Positions 19,001 through 27,024 of a stretch of 64,000 nucleotides of DNA are shown one piece after another (the stretch's first letter is position 1; each line of letters begins with the position of its first letter). The notes under the pieces were generated by a model. It was not told the origin of the DNA and did no database searches. It was given only the letters and a program-made list of their open reading frames with translations. The DNA is taken from positions 20,757 through 84,756 of the forward strand of contig CALTWF010000329.1 in assembly GCA_943912755.1 (NCBI GenBank), read 5' to 3'. The position numbers and the translations under genes are program-made. The stretch is from an uncultured Pseudomonas sp. Its GTDB lineage: Bacteria; Pseudomonadota; Gammaproteobacteria; Pseudomonadales; Pseudomonadaceae.

Positions 19001-19261
19001 GCTTGTTTTCTATGCGGAATACTAAATTCCGAGATGGTGAAGGAGTATGTAGAAAGTCATAACATTGCTATTCAAGTGGGTAATATATTTAAGCATATGA
19101 ATTTGCCTAAATATGATCCGGCAAAAAAGATGCATGTTGAACTTGCTGAACAGGTTAAGATCGCACATGAAGAGAATGATGCTGAGAAACGGGCAGTCAT
19201 ATTGGCGTATATTAGAAAGCGTGGGGATGAGATTTTAAATCTATGGATTAATAATAAATAA
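16043..19261 (+). CDS. Fused restriction endonuclease-methyltransferase (Type IIG-like)
   Basis: 1072 aa. Residues 1-180 look like a PD-(D/E)xK nuclease domain, with the E-x-K pair in VIIEFKAPS (E74, K76). A helical linker follows. The gamma-class N6-adenine methyltransferase core has the AdoMet motif DPTCGSGSF at about residue 406 and the catalytic NPPW near residue 610, preceded by GEFYTPDWLVEHTL. The C-terminal ~400 residues have the make-up of a target-recognition domain. A single polypeptide carrying both activities fits an Eco57I/Type IIG enzyme. It stands alone between two psiE copies, a typical defence cargo position. The ATG at 16043 has no clear ribosome site, so the exact start is uncertain. 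BREX PglX is an alternative, but no other BREX gene is nearby. Confidence 0.85.
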   Translation: MPTIFEFRRKLTIILESSLEKKVYDAISIKRDRPWANEEEVRVAWISAIENALGIHFDAERAKQDASYNNVIIEFKAPSFFKGSKNSPKFIEATEDRLLKYIIRQSEKQGIPQDEYIGIAIDGDHVCFAQVVSGKITTQHLLPFSEASVKLVIEAIGNNYRRAVTSENLIEDFGQGSPEAITLMQCLADALARSLEDANNNKIKMLFEEWRTLYGQVADLSAEQQKTINTTLRFKWHGTAAQAMSGRLFVIHTYNSLVIKLLAAEIVSAHNLSSQISPTQRIAFLPDGNQLIESLDSDIERGRIYTDAGIKGFIEEAIFSWYLDASRTDPKKDSIIEALRGVLGKLALYRTDRLERTRDVLRDFYQGLVPETLRKSLGEFYTPDWLVEHTLSSADVADWLNVRGLDPTCGSGSFVIEMIRRKRNAALEAGLDAASTVDLICENVWGFDLNPLAVQTARVNYVMEIADLLRDCAGKDVEIPILLADAIYSPANDPSSEDDVVSYYIGSQVAKLNIRLPGALAWDRALLDQVFEVMGEAVEADKEYEQAEKSLISSGLIPLEKIGSWRKPLNETYDQVLSLHRQNWNGIWFRIVRNFFWSATAGQFDLVCGNPPWVRWSKLPEAYRERVKPTCEQYSIFSKTKFHGGNELDISAIITYTTGDKWLKVGGKLAFVITQSIFQSPSSSGFRKFKVDESNWLNPKFVEDLQNVKPFPDAANKTAVVLFEKGAEAPTYPIPYRVWDAAKKGGRSIKPSSSLEVVLNSMSVVDKEAVPVGDEGSPWAILTPGRWGAISALAGASSWVAGRKGITADLNGVYFVPIEKVLSNGLVQIKTRPEAGKRDIGAARSVRIEADMLFPLIKGASDFEACYFKPSHGLYALVPNAGIVQKAYADSLKQLESLPKTKAYFNSFEGVLRSRSTYKGRMPGAPYYAIYNVGDFTFKPWKVVWAEMSGSFSAAVAGMGDVPHIGPRPFVPDHKVYFVAFDDSASACFLCGILNSEMVKEYVESHNIAIQVGNIFKHMNLPKYDPAKKMHVELAEQVKIAHEENDAEKRAVILAYIRKRGDEILNLWINNK

Positions 19262-19483
19262 GCTGAGGCTGTGCCGCTGCGCACTATAGTGGTGCGCGGT
19301 GGTGATTGTGGCAGGCGGCGGCCCGAGACAAGAACAACCCACCTACTTCTAACATTTTCTGTTCTTCCCAAAATCCGCCAAAAATCCTTTATTTTCAGTA
19401 TCTTAGCGCCTAATCGGCTAAGCCAGCGCTATGGCTGGTGAAGCTGGTTGGTCTTTTTTTAAGCAATGGATGAGGGATCTGGT

Positions 19484-19930
19484 ATGGCTGGGCTGAAATG
19501 GGCGGATCGGGCAAGGGCCAGGCTCCACTGTGGTGCAAATTCGTTGGGAAATTTAGGAGTTGAGGCGTTTCATTATCTCGCCTTGTTCGGCATAGGAGCG
19601 ATCACAATCTGGGCTGGAACAAGCACCTTTTTGGGGATGCTTGGGCAAGAGAAAATCAGTGTTGATGATGTGCTATTGCTTTTCATCTATTTAGAGCTTC
19701 TGGCAATGACTGGAATTTATTTCCGAACAAATCATATGCCATTGAGATTTTTGCTTTATATAGGTGTTACAGCACTGATTAGGCTATTGATTTCTGATGT
19801 TTCACACCATAATCCACCAGATAGCGGCATATTGTATATTTGCGGTGGTGTATTGCTTTTAGCAATTTCAATTGTGATTGTCAGATTTGCAAGTTTTAAA
19901 TATCCTTCTGTGAAAGAAAAGACTGATTAA
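19484..19930 (+). CDS. psiE: PsiE family protein, third (complete, AT-rich) copy
   Basis: 148 aa from the ATG at 19484, chosen because GAGGG lies 7 nt upstream; an in-frame ATG at 19466 would add six residues. The protein is very similar to copy 2 (LLFIYLELLAMTGIYFRTNHMPLRFLLYIGVTALIRLL is shared in segments), but the codons have been shifted to A/T-ending forms. It ends with the same SVKEKTD tail as copy 2. It lies at the left edge of the strongly AT-rich element, as copy 2 lies at the left edge of the restriction-modification gene. Confidence 0.9.
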   Translation: MAGLKWADRARARLHCGANSLGNLGVEAFHYLALFGIGAITIWAGTSTFLGMLGQEKISVDDVLLLFIYLELLAMTGIYFRTNHMPLRFLLYIGVTALIRLLISDVSHHNPPDSGILYICGGVLLLAISIVIVRFASFKYPSVKEKTD

Positions 19931-19982
19931 AATGAAAAACAGCCAAAACCTAAAATAAAAATACACAAGGAACAGAAAGGAC

Positions 19983-20017
19983 AAGGGGAAGATCTATCAG
20001 GACTTCCCTTTTTTTGT
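19983..20017 (+). terminator. Rho-independent terminator after psiE copy 3
   Basis: AGGGGAAG ... CTTCCCTT stem with an 11-nt loop and seven T. Confidence 0.7.
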
Positions 20018-20026
20018 TTCATCTTC

Positions 20027-20050
20027 GACGCCAAAGGCGTGAGTTCTTTT
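20027..20050 (-). repeat. 24-bp inverted repeat, copy A
   Basis: Reads AAAAGAACTCACGCC... on the minus strand and is identical over 24 bp to 51,575-51,598 on the plus strand. It contains an internal GACGCC-AAA-GGCGT palindrome. Confidence 0.85.
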
Positions 20051-20251
20051 TAATTTCAAATAGGCTGAATCATATTTCAGCTTCTCTCTCAATGAGTTGA
20101 CTTCGTAGAAGCTTCAACGAATTAGACATACATACTCTTAACATAAGTTGAATACAGTAGCATTATGATTAATGTAATCAATGTATTCTATTATATTAAA
20201 TCGCGCGCGCGTATAGGTTTTGACCCCACGGAATACGTGGCTTGTAGAGAC

Positions 20252-20448
20252 ATTAAACTACACTGCACTACACTTTATAAAATAATTGAGCTATTTATAA
20301 ACTACACTGTAATACACTTTATAACGCTTAAAAAGCTTAGAAAATCGTCCCAAAAAATTTATAAACTACACTGCACTACACTTTATAAACTTAAAATCTT
20401 GCTAACATTTAAGCCTAATTGGCGTTATAAACTACATTGCAATGTGGT
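20252..20448 (+). repeat. Iteron-like direct repeats, candidate replication origin
   Basis: Four direct repeats of a TAAACTACACTGCACTACAC-type unit begin at 20,254, 20,298, 20,362 and 20,428. Three are followed by TTTATAA, and the fourth is diverged and shortened. They lie in very AT-rich DNA about 120-300 bp upstream of three genes that include a RepB-type primase. Iterons next to a replication gene are the usual layout of a theta plasmid origin. An apparent open frame across the repeats (20,165-20,548) is not coding. Confidence 0.75.
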
Positions 20449-20565
20449 TGTTAAATTACCAAATTTAAGAAATATTAAAATATTTATTTCTAAAATGCTA
20501 ACTTTTGCGCCTTCATATGTTATAACTATTAAACAAACACAAAAATAACAAATGAAGGTGGTGAT

Positions 20566-20850
20566 ATGAAAAATTCAATATTTTTTAAAACAGACAAAAT
20601 AAGCAATGGCATATATGAAGAAATTTCTTCAAAGAATCCAGTAGCTTTATCTTTGTTGATATTCCTTAAAAGAAATACTGAAAACTGTTTCAGTGGTCAA
20701 TATGTTGTTATTGAATTTGATGTGTTAAAGAAATTTTTGAAAAAAGAAAAGGATACTGTTCGTAAGGCAATAAACGCTTTGAAAGAATCAGGCGCAATCG
20801 AAGCGTCTGGATGTTCAGCTTCAAAACTTGAATTTAAGATAAATATATAA
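20566..20850 (+). CDS. Small winged-helix-type protein, possible replication regulator
   Basis: 94 aa, start preceded by GAAGGTGGTGAT. The C-terminal two thirds look like a winged helix (LLIFLKRN ... DVLKKFLKKEKDTVRKAINALKESGAI), as in RepL-like or plasmid-copy proteins. It is the first gene after the iterons and probably binds them. This is inferred from fold pattern and position only. Confidence 0.65.
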   Translation: MKNSIFFKTDKISNGIYEEISSKNPVALSLLIFLKRNTENCFSGQYVVIEFDVLKKFLKKEKDTVRKAINALKESGAIEASGCSASKLEFKINI

Positions 20851-20906
20851 TGAAAAAATCGCCTTTTGGGGAAAAGACGATTTTAGATGGAAAAGATGAG
20901 GTTTGA

Positions 20907-21428
20907 ATGAAAAATCCTTTCACTACAATTAGGGTAACAAATAAAAATGAAAATGCAAGCGCAGATCCTTCAAGAGATTTGAAATATTTTCAGTTATTTG
21001 CTACTGAACTAACACAAAGAATTCTCTTTGCGGTAGGCATTTATGATACTTACGCTTTGACAATATTCAATATGGCGTGTTTTGCAATGAATGTTAATGG
21101 TGAATGCGAAGTGATCCTTGCTGATTTAGATGCCGCATTGGGGATCAAACAAGCAAGAACCAGAACAAAATCATTGAATCTGTTGAGACACACAAAGCTG
21201 ATAAAAACAGTAAATGTTAATAAAGTTGGTAAAATGATTGTGTATGTCAATGTTCGTGCTGCATCAAATACAAGCCTTATAAAAGCTTTTGAGCAAGCCA
21301 CTTTCAAAGATGAATTGAATAAAGCAGCACTCAATTCAGATGGTCATATTGAACCTCTATGGGCTGACGCTTTCAAAAATTACGAAAAGAATAAGGACAA
21401 ACAGAAATTTAGTGATATACCATTTTAA
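20907..21428 (+). CDS. Putative replication/maintenance DNA-binding protein
   Basis: 173 aa with a ribosome site (GATGAGGTTTGA). The middle region (EVILADLDAALGIKQARTRTKSLNLLRHTKLIKTV) has the helix-turn-helix plus wing pattern of small replication or copy-control proteins. It lies between the other two genes of the iteron-linked operon. I do not recognise a specific family. Confidence 0.6.
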   Translation: MKNPFTTIRVTNKNENASADPSRDLKYFQLFATELTQRILFAVGIYDTYALTIFNMACFAMNVNGECEVILADLDAALGIKQARTRTKSLNLLRHTKLIKTVNVNKVGKMIVYVNVRAASNTSLIKAFEQATFKDELNKAALNSDGHIEPLWADAFKNYEKNKDKQKFSDIPF

Positions 21429-21447
21429 CAATTAACAGAGGGAATAA

Positions 21448-22191
21448 ATGAATGACATTGAACAAATAGAACAAAGATTCTACAAACAGCTTGACACAAT
21501 AAATGCAGATAGATACGAAATTCATCTACATAAAGACAACAAGAAAACCGTTTTCGTGGCGTGGAAAAATAAACAGAAGCTGAATTATCTAACAAAGAAC
21601 GACATTAAAGATAATATCAAAGCGCTCAAATCAAAAAATCGAGACGGATACAGTATTACCATTTTGCCTTATGCGAAATTCTTTTATTACATCGTTATCA
21701 ATGATGTGGCAATAAAAGGCTTGTCTGATATGCAGTGCTTCAAATACAGACCATGCTTGCGCACTGTGCTAAATCCAAGCGAGTTGCCAGCTAACCAGTT
21801 GCAGCAAGTCGTTTTGAAAATCGAAAAGAATTCAAATCCAGAAGACGCATTTCATGTTAATTTCGCCACAAATAAGATGGCAAAGCGTTTTGGCACTTCA
21901 CCATACCTTGGTGTTCAGTCGCCCATTCTGGCTGCTGGATTCAAGCACAAGAACGAGTTTGTGATAATAGAAAGAGCCGCTTCAAGGATCTGTGAGTATT
22001 TAACTGAAAGCATCAATAATTTCAGAAATACCCTATTGCAACAGAACTACAATGCAAAAGCGCCAGTAAAAACTGATGCTCACACTGATGAATCTTATCA
22101 AGCTGAATATGAGAATTACCTTAGTAAACTCTACGGCGATAACGTGCAGTGGAAAACAATTATAAAAAATAATGAAAAAATATCCGATTAA
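21448..22191 (+). CDS. RepB-type DNA primase
   Basis: 247 aa with an AGAGGG ribosome site. The segments YRPCLRTVLNPSELPANQLQQVVLKI and NKMAKRFGTSPYLGVQSPILAAGFKHK parallel the RepB' primase family (RSF1010 RepB, plasmid TraC). In that family a similar Q-x-W/V core is followed by an R-x-PGFxNRK segment. It would prime replication of the excised element. Together with the iterons it argues that the element can replicate on its own at some stage. Confidence 0.65.
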   Translation: MNDIEQIEQRFYKQLDTINADRYEIHLHKDNKKTVFVAWKNKQKLNYLTKNDIKDNIKALKSKNRDGYSITILPYAKFFYYIVINDVAIKGLSDMQCFKYRPCLRTVLNPSELPANQLQQVVLKIEKNSNPEDAFHVNFATNKMAKRFGTSPYLGVQSPILAAGFKHKNEFVIIERAASRICEYLTESINNFRNTLLQQNYNAKAPVKTDAHTDESYQAEYENYLSKLYGDNVQWKTIIKNNEKISD

Positions 22192-22288
22192 AGTTGCAAT
22201 TCATTTTTAAAATGCTAATCTGTAATTAGAAAGCATTGTAGTTATTGTTTTCTGTGTTGCTCCTTAATATATTTGTTATATTAGAAAG

Positions 22289-22340
22289 CCCTTGAAAGAT
22301 TTTTTTGGTTTAGCCATTGTTTTTCCTTTCAAGGGTTTTT
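22289..22340 (+). terminator. Long-loop rho-independent terminator
   Basis: CCCTTGAAAG and CTTTCAAGGG form a perfect 10-bp stem with a 27-nt loop, followed by five T. It follows the replication operon and argues against a start for the next gene upstream of 22,340. Confidence 0.6.
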
Positions 22341-22363
22341 CTACGTCCAAAGGATCTTGCGTC

Positions 22364-22765
22364 ATGGGCACAAACGTATTTTTGAATAGAATTACTGGAA
22401 AGCGTGAAGAATTTTCGATTGATACTGAAGATGCCATTCATGACATTTTTCAGAATCTTGAAATCTTTCGTGATTACCTTCGATCAGGCTCAGACGAAAG
22501 AAAAATTTTTGATGGCGAATATGGCAGTAGCTTTGAAAGGGGAATCAAGCATCACATGATGATTCTGAATTACGTTGAGATGTGGAACATTGAAGACGAT
22601 CCAGAAGCGTGGAAAAAGTATGTTGATATAGTAAAAACAAGGCTTTTGAACGTGCATGAGAAATTTGTAGATCAATTTTTGGCAGACGTATTTTTCTATA
22701 ATGTTTCGACTGCAATTAGTATTGAGAAATACACTGATGAATGGCTTGAAGATTATTTAGAATAA
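22364..22765 (+). CDS. Hypothetical protein, element-encoded
   Basis: 133 aa from the ATG at 22364 (MGTNVFLNRITG), with AAAGGA 10 nt upstream. It is acidic and helical, with no membrane segment and an EYTDEWLEDYLE-like acidic C-terminus. I do not recognise the family. It lies alone between the replication operon and the large secreted protein. Confidence 0.65.
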   Translation: MGTNVFLNRITGKREEFSIDTEDAIHDIFQNLEIFRDYLRSGSDERKIFDGEYGSSFERGIKHHMMILNYVEMWNIEDDPEAWKKYVDIVKTRLLNVHEKFVDQFLADVFFYNVSTAISIEKYTDEWLEDYLE

Positions 22766-22801
22766 ATTCGCTTAACGTCAATTATTGAATATTGATTATG
22801 C

Positions 22802-22824
22802 TATAATTTGAGCATATAACAAAT
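22802..22824 (+). promoter_or_regulatory. Element promoter (TGCTATAAT + ATAACAAAT)
   Basis: TATGCTATAATTTGAGCATATAACAAAT module with an A/T leader and no Shine-Dalgarno before the ATG at 22,835. Confidence 0.75.
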
Positions 22825-22834
22825 ATTCATAACT

Positions 22835-25759
22835 ATGCAAAATATTAAAATAATAAAAATAGCGCTTATCCCTGCTGTTTCCCTTCTTTTCGCATTAAGT
22901 CCATTCACAAAAGCACATGCTGATTTGATTGGCAGTCAGTGGACAATACCATATTACACACCTACTGAAACAGGATTGTCCGGCCCTGTCGTGCCCGAAG
23001 GAAATTATACAAATGATGATTCATACACATTGAAATATTGCATAAATGAAGAAAGGTATCAAACAACAGTTACTTATAAAAACTACTCATACTACAAAAC
23101 AGGGTCTGATGGTGAATTCATTTGGGTTGATAATTACTACGCAACAAGACCTGATGGTCAATACGTCAATATATTAAAATATGAAAGACCTGATGGGGTT
23201 TTTGATAGTGTAAAGATTTCACCAGATGACGCAAAATTGCTTGGCTTCTCTGTAAACCCAATCCCGAAGGAACCGGGCGTTGTAAGCTATTCCAAAAATT
23301 GCAGATTGCAAAACTATGCACAAGCTTCTAAAATTCTTCCTTATAGTGATGAATTAGTGGTAGAGAATTGTACTTCTGGTGAGACAGTCGGTGGTGAGCA
23401 AAATGGTAGCACTCAAAGAGTTGGTAATATCTTAAATTATTTTAGAAATAATTCAGATGGCACTCAATCGTTTTATTTAAAATTGGCTTCTGATGGATCA
23501 TACGTTCCTTATAACGATGAAACCTATCCAAGAGTTGCAATGTGGGGCAGACAGGCTTTATCAGTCACTGGATTAGTAGATCTTTGGGGCGGAACATGGC
23601 AGCAAGGATCTGAAAAAGCTTGTGCGCCAGTTAAAAGCGATGTGCCGGATTATTCCCAAGCGCCAGCCTTTGTTTATAATCAGTATGGCAAAGAAACATG
23701 CCCTGCAGGACAAACAATTGGCGGGCAGCAATTTGGCGGAACAGAAAGATGGGGAACAATTCCTTATTGGACTGGTAGAGATAAAAACGGAATGCAAACT
23801 GAATATTTCGCAGATGGAATAACAGGCGCATTAACTCAAATCAACCTTTACGCTGATTATCCTGAGCTTTTATCTGAACCGTATGCTTTAAATGCCTCAG
23901 TAATTTATCAATTCCATGGCGAATGGGATAGCCCAGCATGTGCGCCAGTTCAGGAAATTGACCTTTCAACTCCTGCGCATTTTGACCATTATCAATACAT
24001 TTACGCTCAATGCCCTGCTGGTCAGACTCTTGATGGTGTGGAGGGTGGAAATACAACAAAACAAGGAACAATTGAAATATGGTCTGCTACAGATAAAAAT
24101 GGAAATTATATTTATTCAATTAAAGATGGTTTAACTGGCGAATTAACGCCAATCAACATGGCAGATTATCAAATCTCAACACCGCCATTTTTTGAAATGC
24201 CAAGCGATTATATGGAAATTTATCACGGTCAATGGACATTTGGCTCAGATAAAGTATGTAAAGTGCCAGTGACATATACATATGAATCTGAATATCAAAC
24301 AGTTGATTGTCCAGAAGGCATGAGCGGATCTGTTTCTCAATCTCGCCTTGTTAAAAAAGGATCTGATGGTAGCGTTTCTACGTTACTCGACTGGTATACG
24401 ATTATGAGTTCCTGCCAGTTGCCTGAGCCTGAACAGCCAGTAATTACTGAACCTGAGCAGCCAGAACAACCAGTTGAACCAAGCGAGCCAGAAGAACCTG
24501 TAACTCCGGTAGAGCCTTCTGAGCCAGAAACACCAGTAACCCCTGAGCCAGCTTGGATTGACGGCGGAAATGCTTCGGTGAGCTTCACATGCCCAGCGGG
24601 CCAAGTGATTGGATCAGTAATGGGTAACGGAAATGTTCGTAATGGGTTGATTCCAGTTCTCGTAAAAGGCTCTGAGTTTGCGTATAAAGCGGCTGATGGT
24701 TCAGCAGTGCCAGTGGTAGTGGTAGCGAATGAAGACGGCTCTATAAGCCTTCCAAACGCCTTAGAAAGCGACGTTCAGACTTATGGCGGTAAATGGTTGT
24801 CTGGCAGTGAAGAGGCTTGTGGCGAGCCAAGCCAATTTCAAGCAATGACTGACTGGAAAACAGAAACTGTTGTTTGTAAAGAAGCTCAAACTGGTCATAT
24901 CACATATGACTATAATAGAAGCTGGGATTATGACGCTAAAAAGGACATTACTAAAAATGATTCTGGATGGGTATCATCTGTTAGAGAAAATACTTGCAAA
25001 GATTTAGAAGACGCCTTGCTTGAAGAAGAAGAAATTACTAAAACTGAGCAATGCCCTGACGGCCAATACGGCACAATCAAAGTAACAGGAAAAGTAGTAA
25101 CGTATGGTTTGAGTGGTTCTAAATTCATAGAAACAGATCGTAAAAATTATTGCGTTGCTGAATTAGATCAATTCTCACAAGAAACTCAATCAAAAGATTG
25201 CCCTGCTGGTCAAGTTGGTTCTATATCTGAATACAGAATCAAAGCAATAAATAATGATGGTGTTGAATCTTATCCGTATGGCGATACATGGTTACAAGCA
25301 AGTAATACTTGTGCGAATTCAGTTGCCGCTGATTCAGATTCTACTGGCGAAACTGATAAAGCAAAAGGATTGTTGTCTAACCAAACCTTGAAAGCTTCTG
25401 ATAACGTGAATTTAGACAAATTGTTAAATTACTTGAATGTTGTGCAAGGTGTAAGTCCTTCATCAGATTTTAAATTGAATATTGTTCTTGATACATTCGA
25501 CAATATCAACACTGGGAAAATTGAAGCGGTAGCAACAAAATGGAAACAGGTTTCTGGTGGTTCAGTAGTCTTGGGGGATGCGCCAAGATTTGCTAAAAAT
25601 TACGTTGGCTATGGCGGAATCACAAACAGCAATGCAGCTAATTTCGTAATCATCAGCGCTAATTACAACAATGGAAACATTAAAGTAGTAGCAAAAGAAA
25701 TGAGCAAAATGAAAGCCAGCAAGTCAGTAACATTCAATGTGCCATTTGCAAAAATCTAA
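22835..25759 (+). CDS. Large secreted Cys-repeat protein, putative adhesin
   Basis: 974 aa. Residues 1-29 form a signal peptide (cleavage after KAHA). Roughly eight modules of 50-110 residues each begin with a CPAGQ-type motif (near residues 177, 287, 391, 490, 584, 679, 738, 787). Most end in a second cysteine after a GxW segment, a pattern of disulphide-closed extracellular repeats. A Pro/Glu-rich linker spans about 529-572. The last ~145 residues form a distinct domain without cysteine. No family is recognised; a surface adhesin or pilus-tip-like protein used for recipient contact is an inference. It is monocistronic, between the element promoter and a strong terminator. Confidence 0.8.
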   Translation: MQNIKIIKIALIPAVSLLFALSPFTKAHADLIGSQWTIPYYTPTETGLSGPVVPEGNYTNDDSYTLKYCINEERYQTTVTYKNYSYYKTGSDGEFIWVDNYYATRPDGQYVNILKYERPDGVFDSVKISPDDAKLLGFSVNPIPKEPGVVSYSKNCRLQNYAQASKILPYSDELVVENCTSGETVGGEQNGSTQRVGNILNYFRNNSDGTQSFYLKLASDGSYVPYNDETYPRVAMWGRQALSVTGLVDLWGGTWQQGSEKACAPVKSDVPDYSQAPAFVYNQYGKETCPAGQTIGGQQFGGTERWGTIPYWTGRDKNGMQTEYFADGITGALTQINLYADYPELLSEPYALNASVIYQFHGEWDSPACAPVQEIDLSTPAHFDHYQYIYAQCPAGQTLDGVEGGNTTKQGTIEIWSATDKNGNYIYSIKDGLTGELTPINMADYQISTPPFFEMPSDYMEIYHGQWTFGSDKVCKVPVTYTYESEYQTVDCPEGMSGSVSQSRLVKKGSDGSVSTLLDWYTIMSSCQLPEPEQPVITEPEQPEQPVEPSEPEEPVTPVEPSEPETPVTPEPAWIDGGNASVSFTCPAGQVIGSVMGNGNVRNGLIPVLVKGSEFAYKAADGSAVPVVVVANEDGSISLPNALESDVQTYGGKWLSGSEEACGEPSQFQAMTDWKTETVVCKEAQTGHITYDYNRSWDYDAKKDITKNDSGWVSSVRENTCKDLEDALLEEEEITKTEQCPDGQYGTIKVTGKVVTYGLSGSKFIETDRKNYCVAELDQFSQETQSKDCPAGQVGSISEYRIKAINNDGVESYPYGDTWLQASNTCANSVAADSDSTGETDKAKGLLSNQTLKASDNVNLDKLLNYLNVVQGVSPSSDFKLNIVLDTFDNINTGKIEAVATKWKQVSGGSVVLGDAPRFAKNYVGYGGITNSNAANFVIISANYNNGNIKVVAKEMSKMKASKSVTFNVPFAKI

Positions 25760-25774
25760 ACGTGAAATAAACTA

Positions 25775-25798
25775 AACTCCCGGAAGGGAGTTTTTTTT
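25775..25798. terminator. Bidirectional rho-independent terminator
   Basis: AACTCCC-GGAA-GGGAGTT stem with eight T; it also serves the convergent minus-strand gene. Confidence 0.85.
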
Positions 25799-25837
25799 GT
25801 AGCTGGATTTTTAGGAGATTATTAGATGAAAAGTGAT

Positions 25838-26347
25838 TTAATAACTTTGAAGAAAACGCACGGCAGATTCTTCAATCGTTTGAAGTCTACGCAAATAAAC
25901 CGGGAAATCCATGTGATGAATGTGATTTTCGAGATAGTTGAAGACCAAAGAATTAAAGGAAAGGACGAACTGCGAATCAGGATCAGATTCAAAGATTGAC
26001 TTCAATTCGTGTGAATTGACCATGCCGCTGAGCATTTCATCAGCCGTTTTTGCGTAGATTGGGCCTTCGTCGTAGTAGTTGAAAAGGGCTATGCGGGCTT
26101 CTGTGCGCCCGATTAACACAAGGTCATATGTCTTGCTGCCATAGCTGATAATTCCCACTGGAGCGCAGATATAGCGCTGTCCGGGTTGGTAGCTGCCAGC
26201 CAGATCGAGGCGATGAACAATTTCCTGAATCGTTGGTTTTGAGACAAGATTGCGCATTGAATAGACTTGGCGCATTACGTTTGTAGTCGCTGTGCTGACT
26301 GTAAAATGCTGGTGTGAATCTGGATTGGAGTTTGATAGGAATTCCAT
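25838..26347 (-). CDS. Hypothetical protein
   Basis: 169 aa from the ATG at 26347 (MEFLSNSNPDSHQHF), which follows the upstream stop by 2 nt with TTGGAG at a proper distance. It is a soluble mixed alpha/beta protein containing GSKTYDLVLIGRTEARIALFNYYDEGP. No family is recognised. It is translationally coupled to the gene at 26,350-26,871. Confidence 0.65.
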   Translation of the reverse strand: MEFLSNSNPDSHQHFTVSTATTNVMRQVYSMRNLVSKPTIQEIVHRLDLAGSYQPGQRYICAPVGIISYGSKTYDLVLIGRTEARIALFNYYDEGPIYAKTADEMLSGMVNSHELKSIFESDPDSQFVLSFNSLVFNYLENHIHHMDFPVYLRRLQTIEESAVRFLQSY

Positions 26348-26349
26348 AA

Positions 26350-26871
26350 TCAATACTCCAATAATTGGTATTGCGTTGCTTCATCTTCAAAATTTGGATC
26401 AGTAAAGACAGATTCAAAATTGTTGTATTGACTTAAATTCTTCAAATACATTTGAAAACAAACGTCTACATTTAGGTTGATTGATTTAAAATAAAGGTCA
26501 TGAAGTGGTGTGTAATTCGTAAGACAATGAAGCTTATAAATGACTGCGCCAGCTAATCCAGTGCTATTTATGCAGTCCTGCACTATCAAGCTCAAAGGAT
26601 GGGCTTTCCAATTCTCTTTGTATTTTACGAAAAAATACCTGATGTAATCTGATTCTGGCGTTATTGTTGTAAAGAGGTATTGATTAATAAAAATGGGGTG
26701 TTCAAGTTGTTTCAATCTTATTTTAAATTCTGTAGCTAAATCTTGATAAGCGGCTATTGACATATCAACTGTATAGTTATTAATTGGCTCAAAAACCATT
26801 TCGTATTGGCGAAAGGTTGGTTCAGGTTCATTATTATGAAGCTCTAAATCAACGTAGTATTTATTCTGCAT
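26350..26871 (-). CDS. Hypothetical protein
   Basis: 173 aa, acidic at the C-terminus (DPNFEDEATQYQLLEY), no membrane segment. The promoter module lies 25 nt upstream and there is no Shine-Dalgarno sequence. It is first in a two-gene operon. No family is recognised. Confidence 0.65.
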   Translation of the reverse strand: MQNKYYVDLELHNNEPEPTFRQYEMVFEPINNYTVDMSIAAYQDLATEFKIRLKQLEHPIFINQYLFTTITPESDYIRYFFVKYKENWKAHPLSLIVQDCINSTGLAGAVIYKLHCLTNYTPLHDLYFKSINLNVDVCFQMYLKNLSQYNNFESVFTDPNFEDEATQYQLLEY

Positions 26872-26879
26872 AAAATATT

Positions 26880-26904
26880 TGTTTGTTTAATGCAATTATA
26901 GCAT
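26880..26904 (-). promoter_or_regulatory. Element promoter
   Basis: Minus-strand AATGCTATAATTGCATTAAACAAAC; -10 at 26,895-26,900. Confidence 0.75.
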
Positions 26905-26996
26905 TTTAGTGTTTGCATATTAAAAATAAGATGATAATATATTTAAAGAAGATAAAACTTCTGATTCATAGTAATATTTAGATTTGTTATATGTAG

Positions 26997-27022
26997 AAAA
27001 ACCCCAGCGATGGGGTTTTTTT
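26997..27022. terminator. Rho-independent terminator
   Basis: AAACCCCA-GCGA-TGGGGTTT stem with T/A tracts on both sides; it ends the minus-strand gene that stops at 27,025. Confidence 0.75.
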
Positions 27023-27024
27023 AT

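Noticed and set aside
16043..19261. BREX PglX or a Type I HsdM subunit
   Set aside because: The N-terminal E-x-K nuclease domain is fused to the methylase and no BREX or Hsd partner genes are present.
20165..20548. A 127-codon open frame across the iteron region
   Set aside because: It is created by the repeated TAAACTACACT units, has no ribosome site or promoter, and its product is a repeat artefact.
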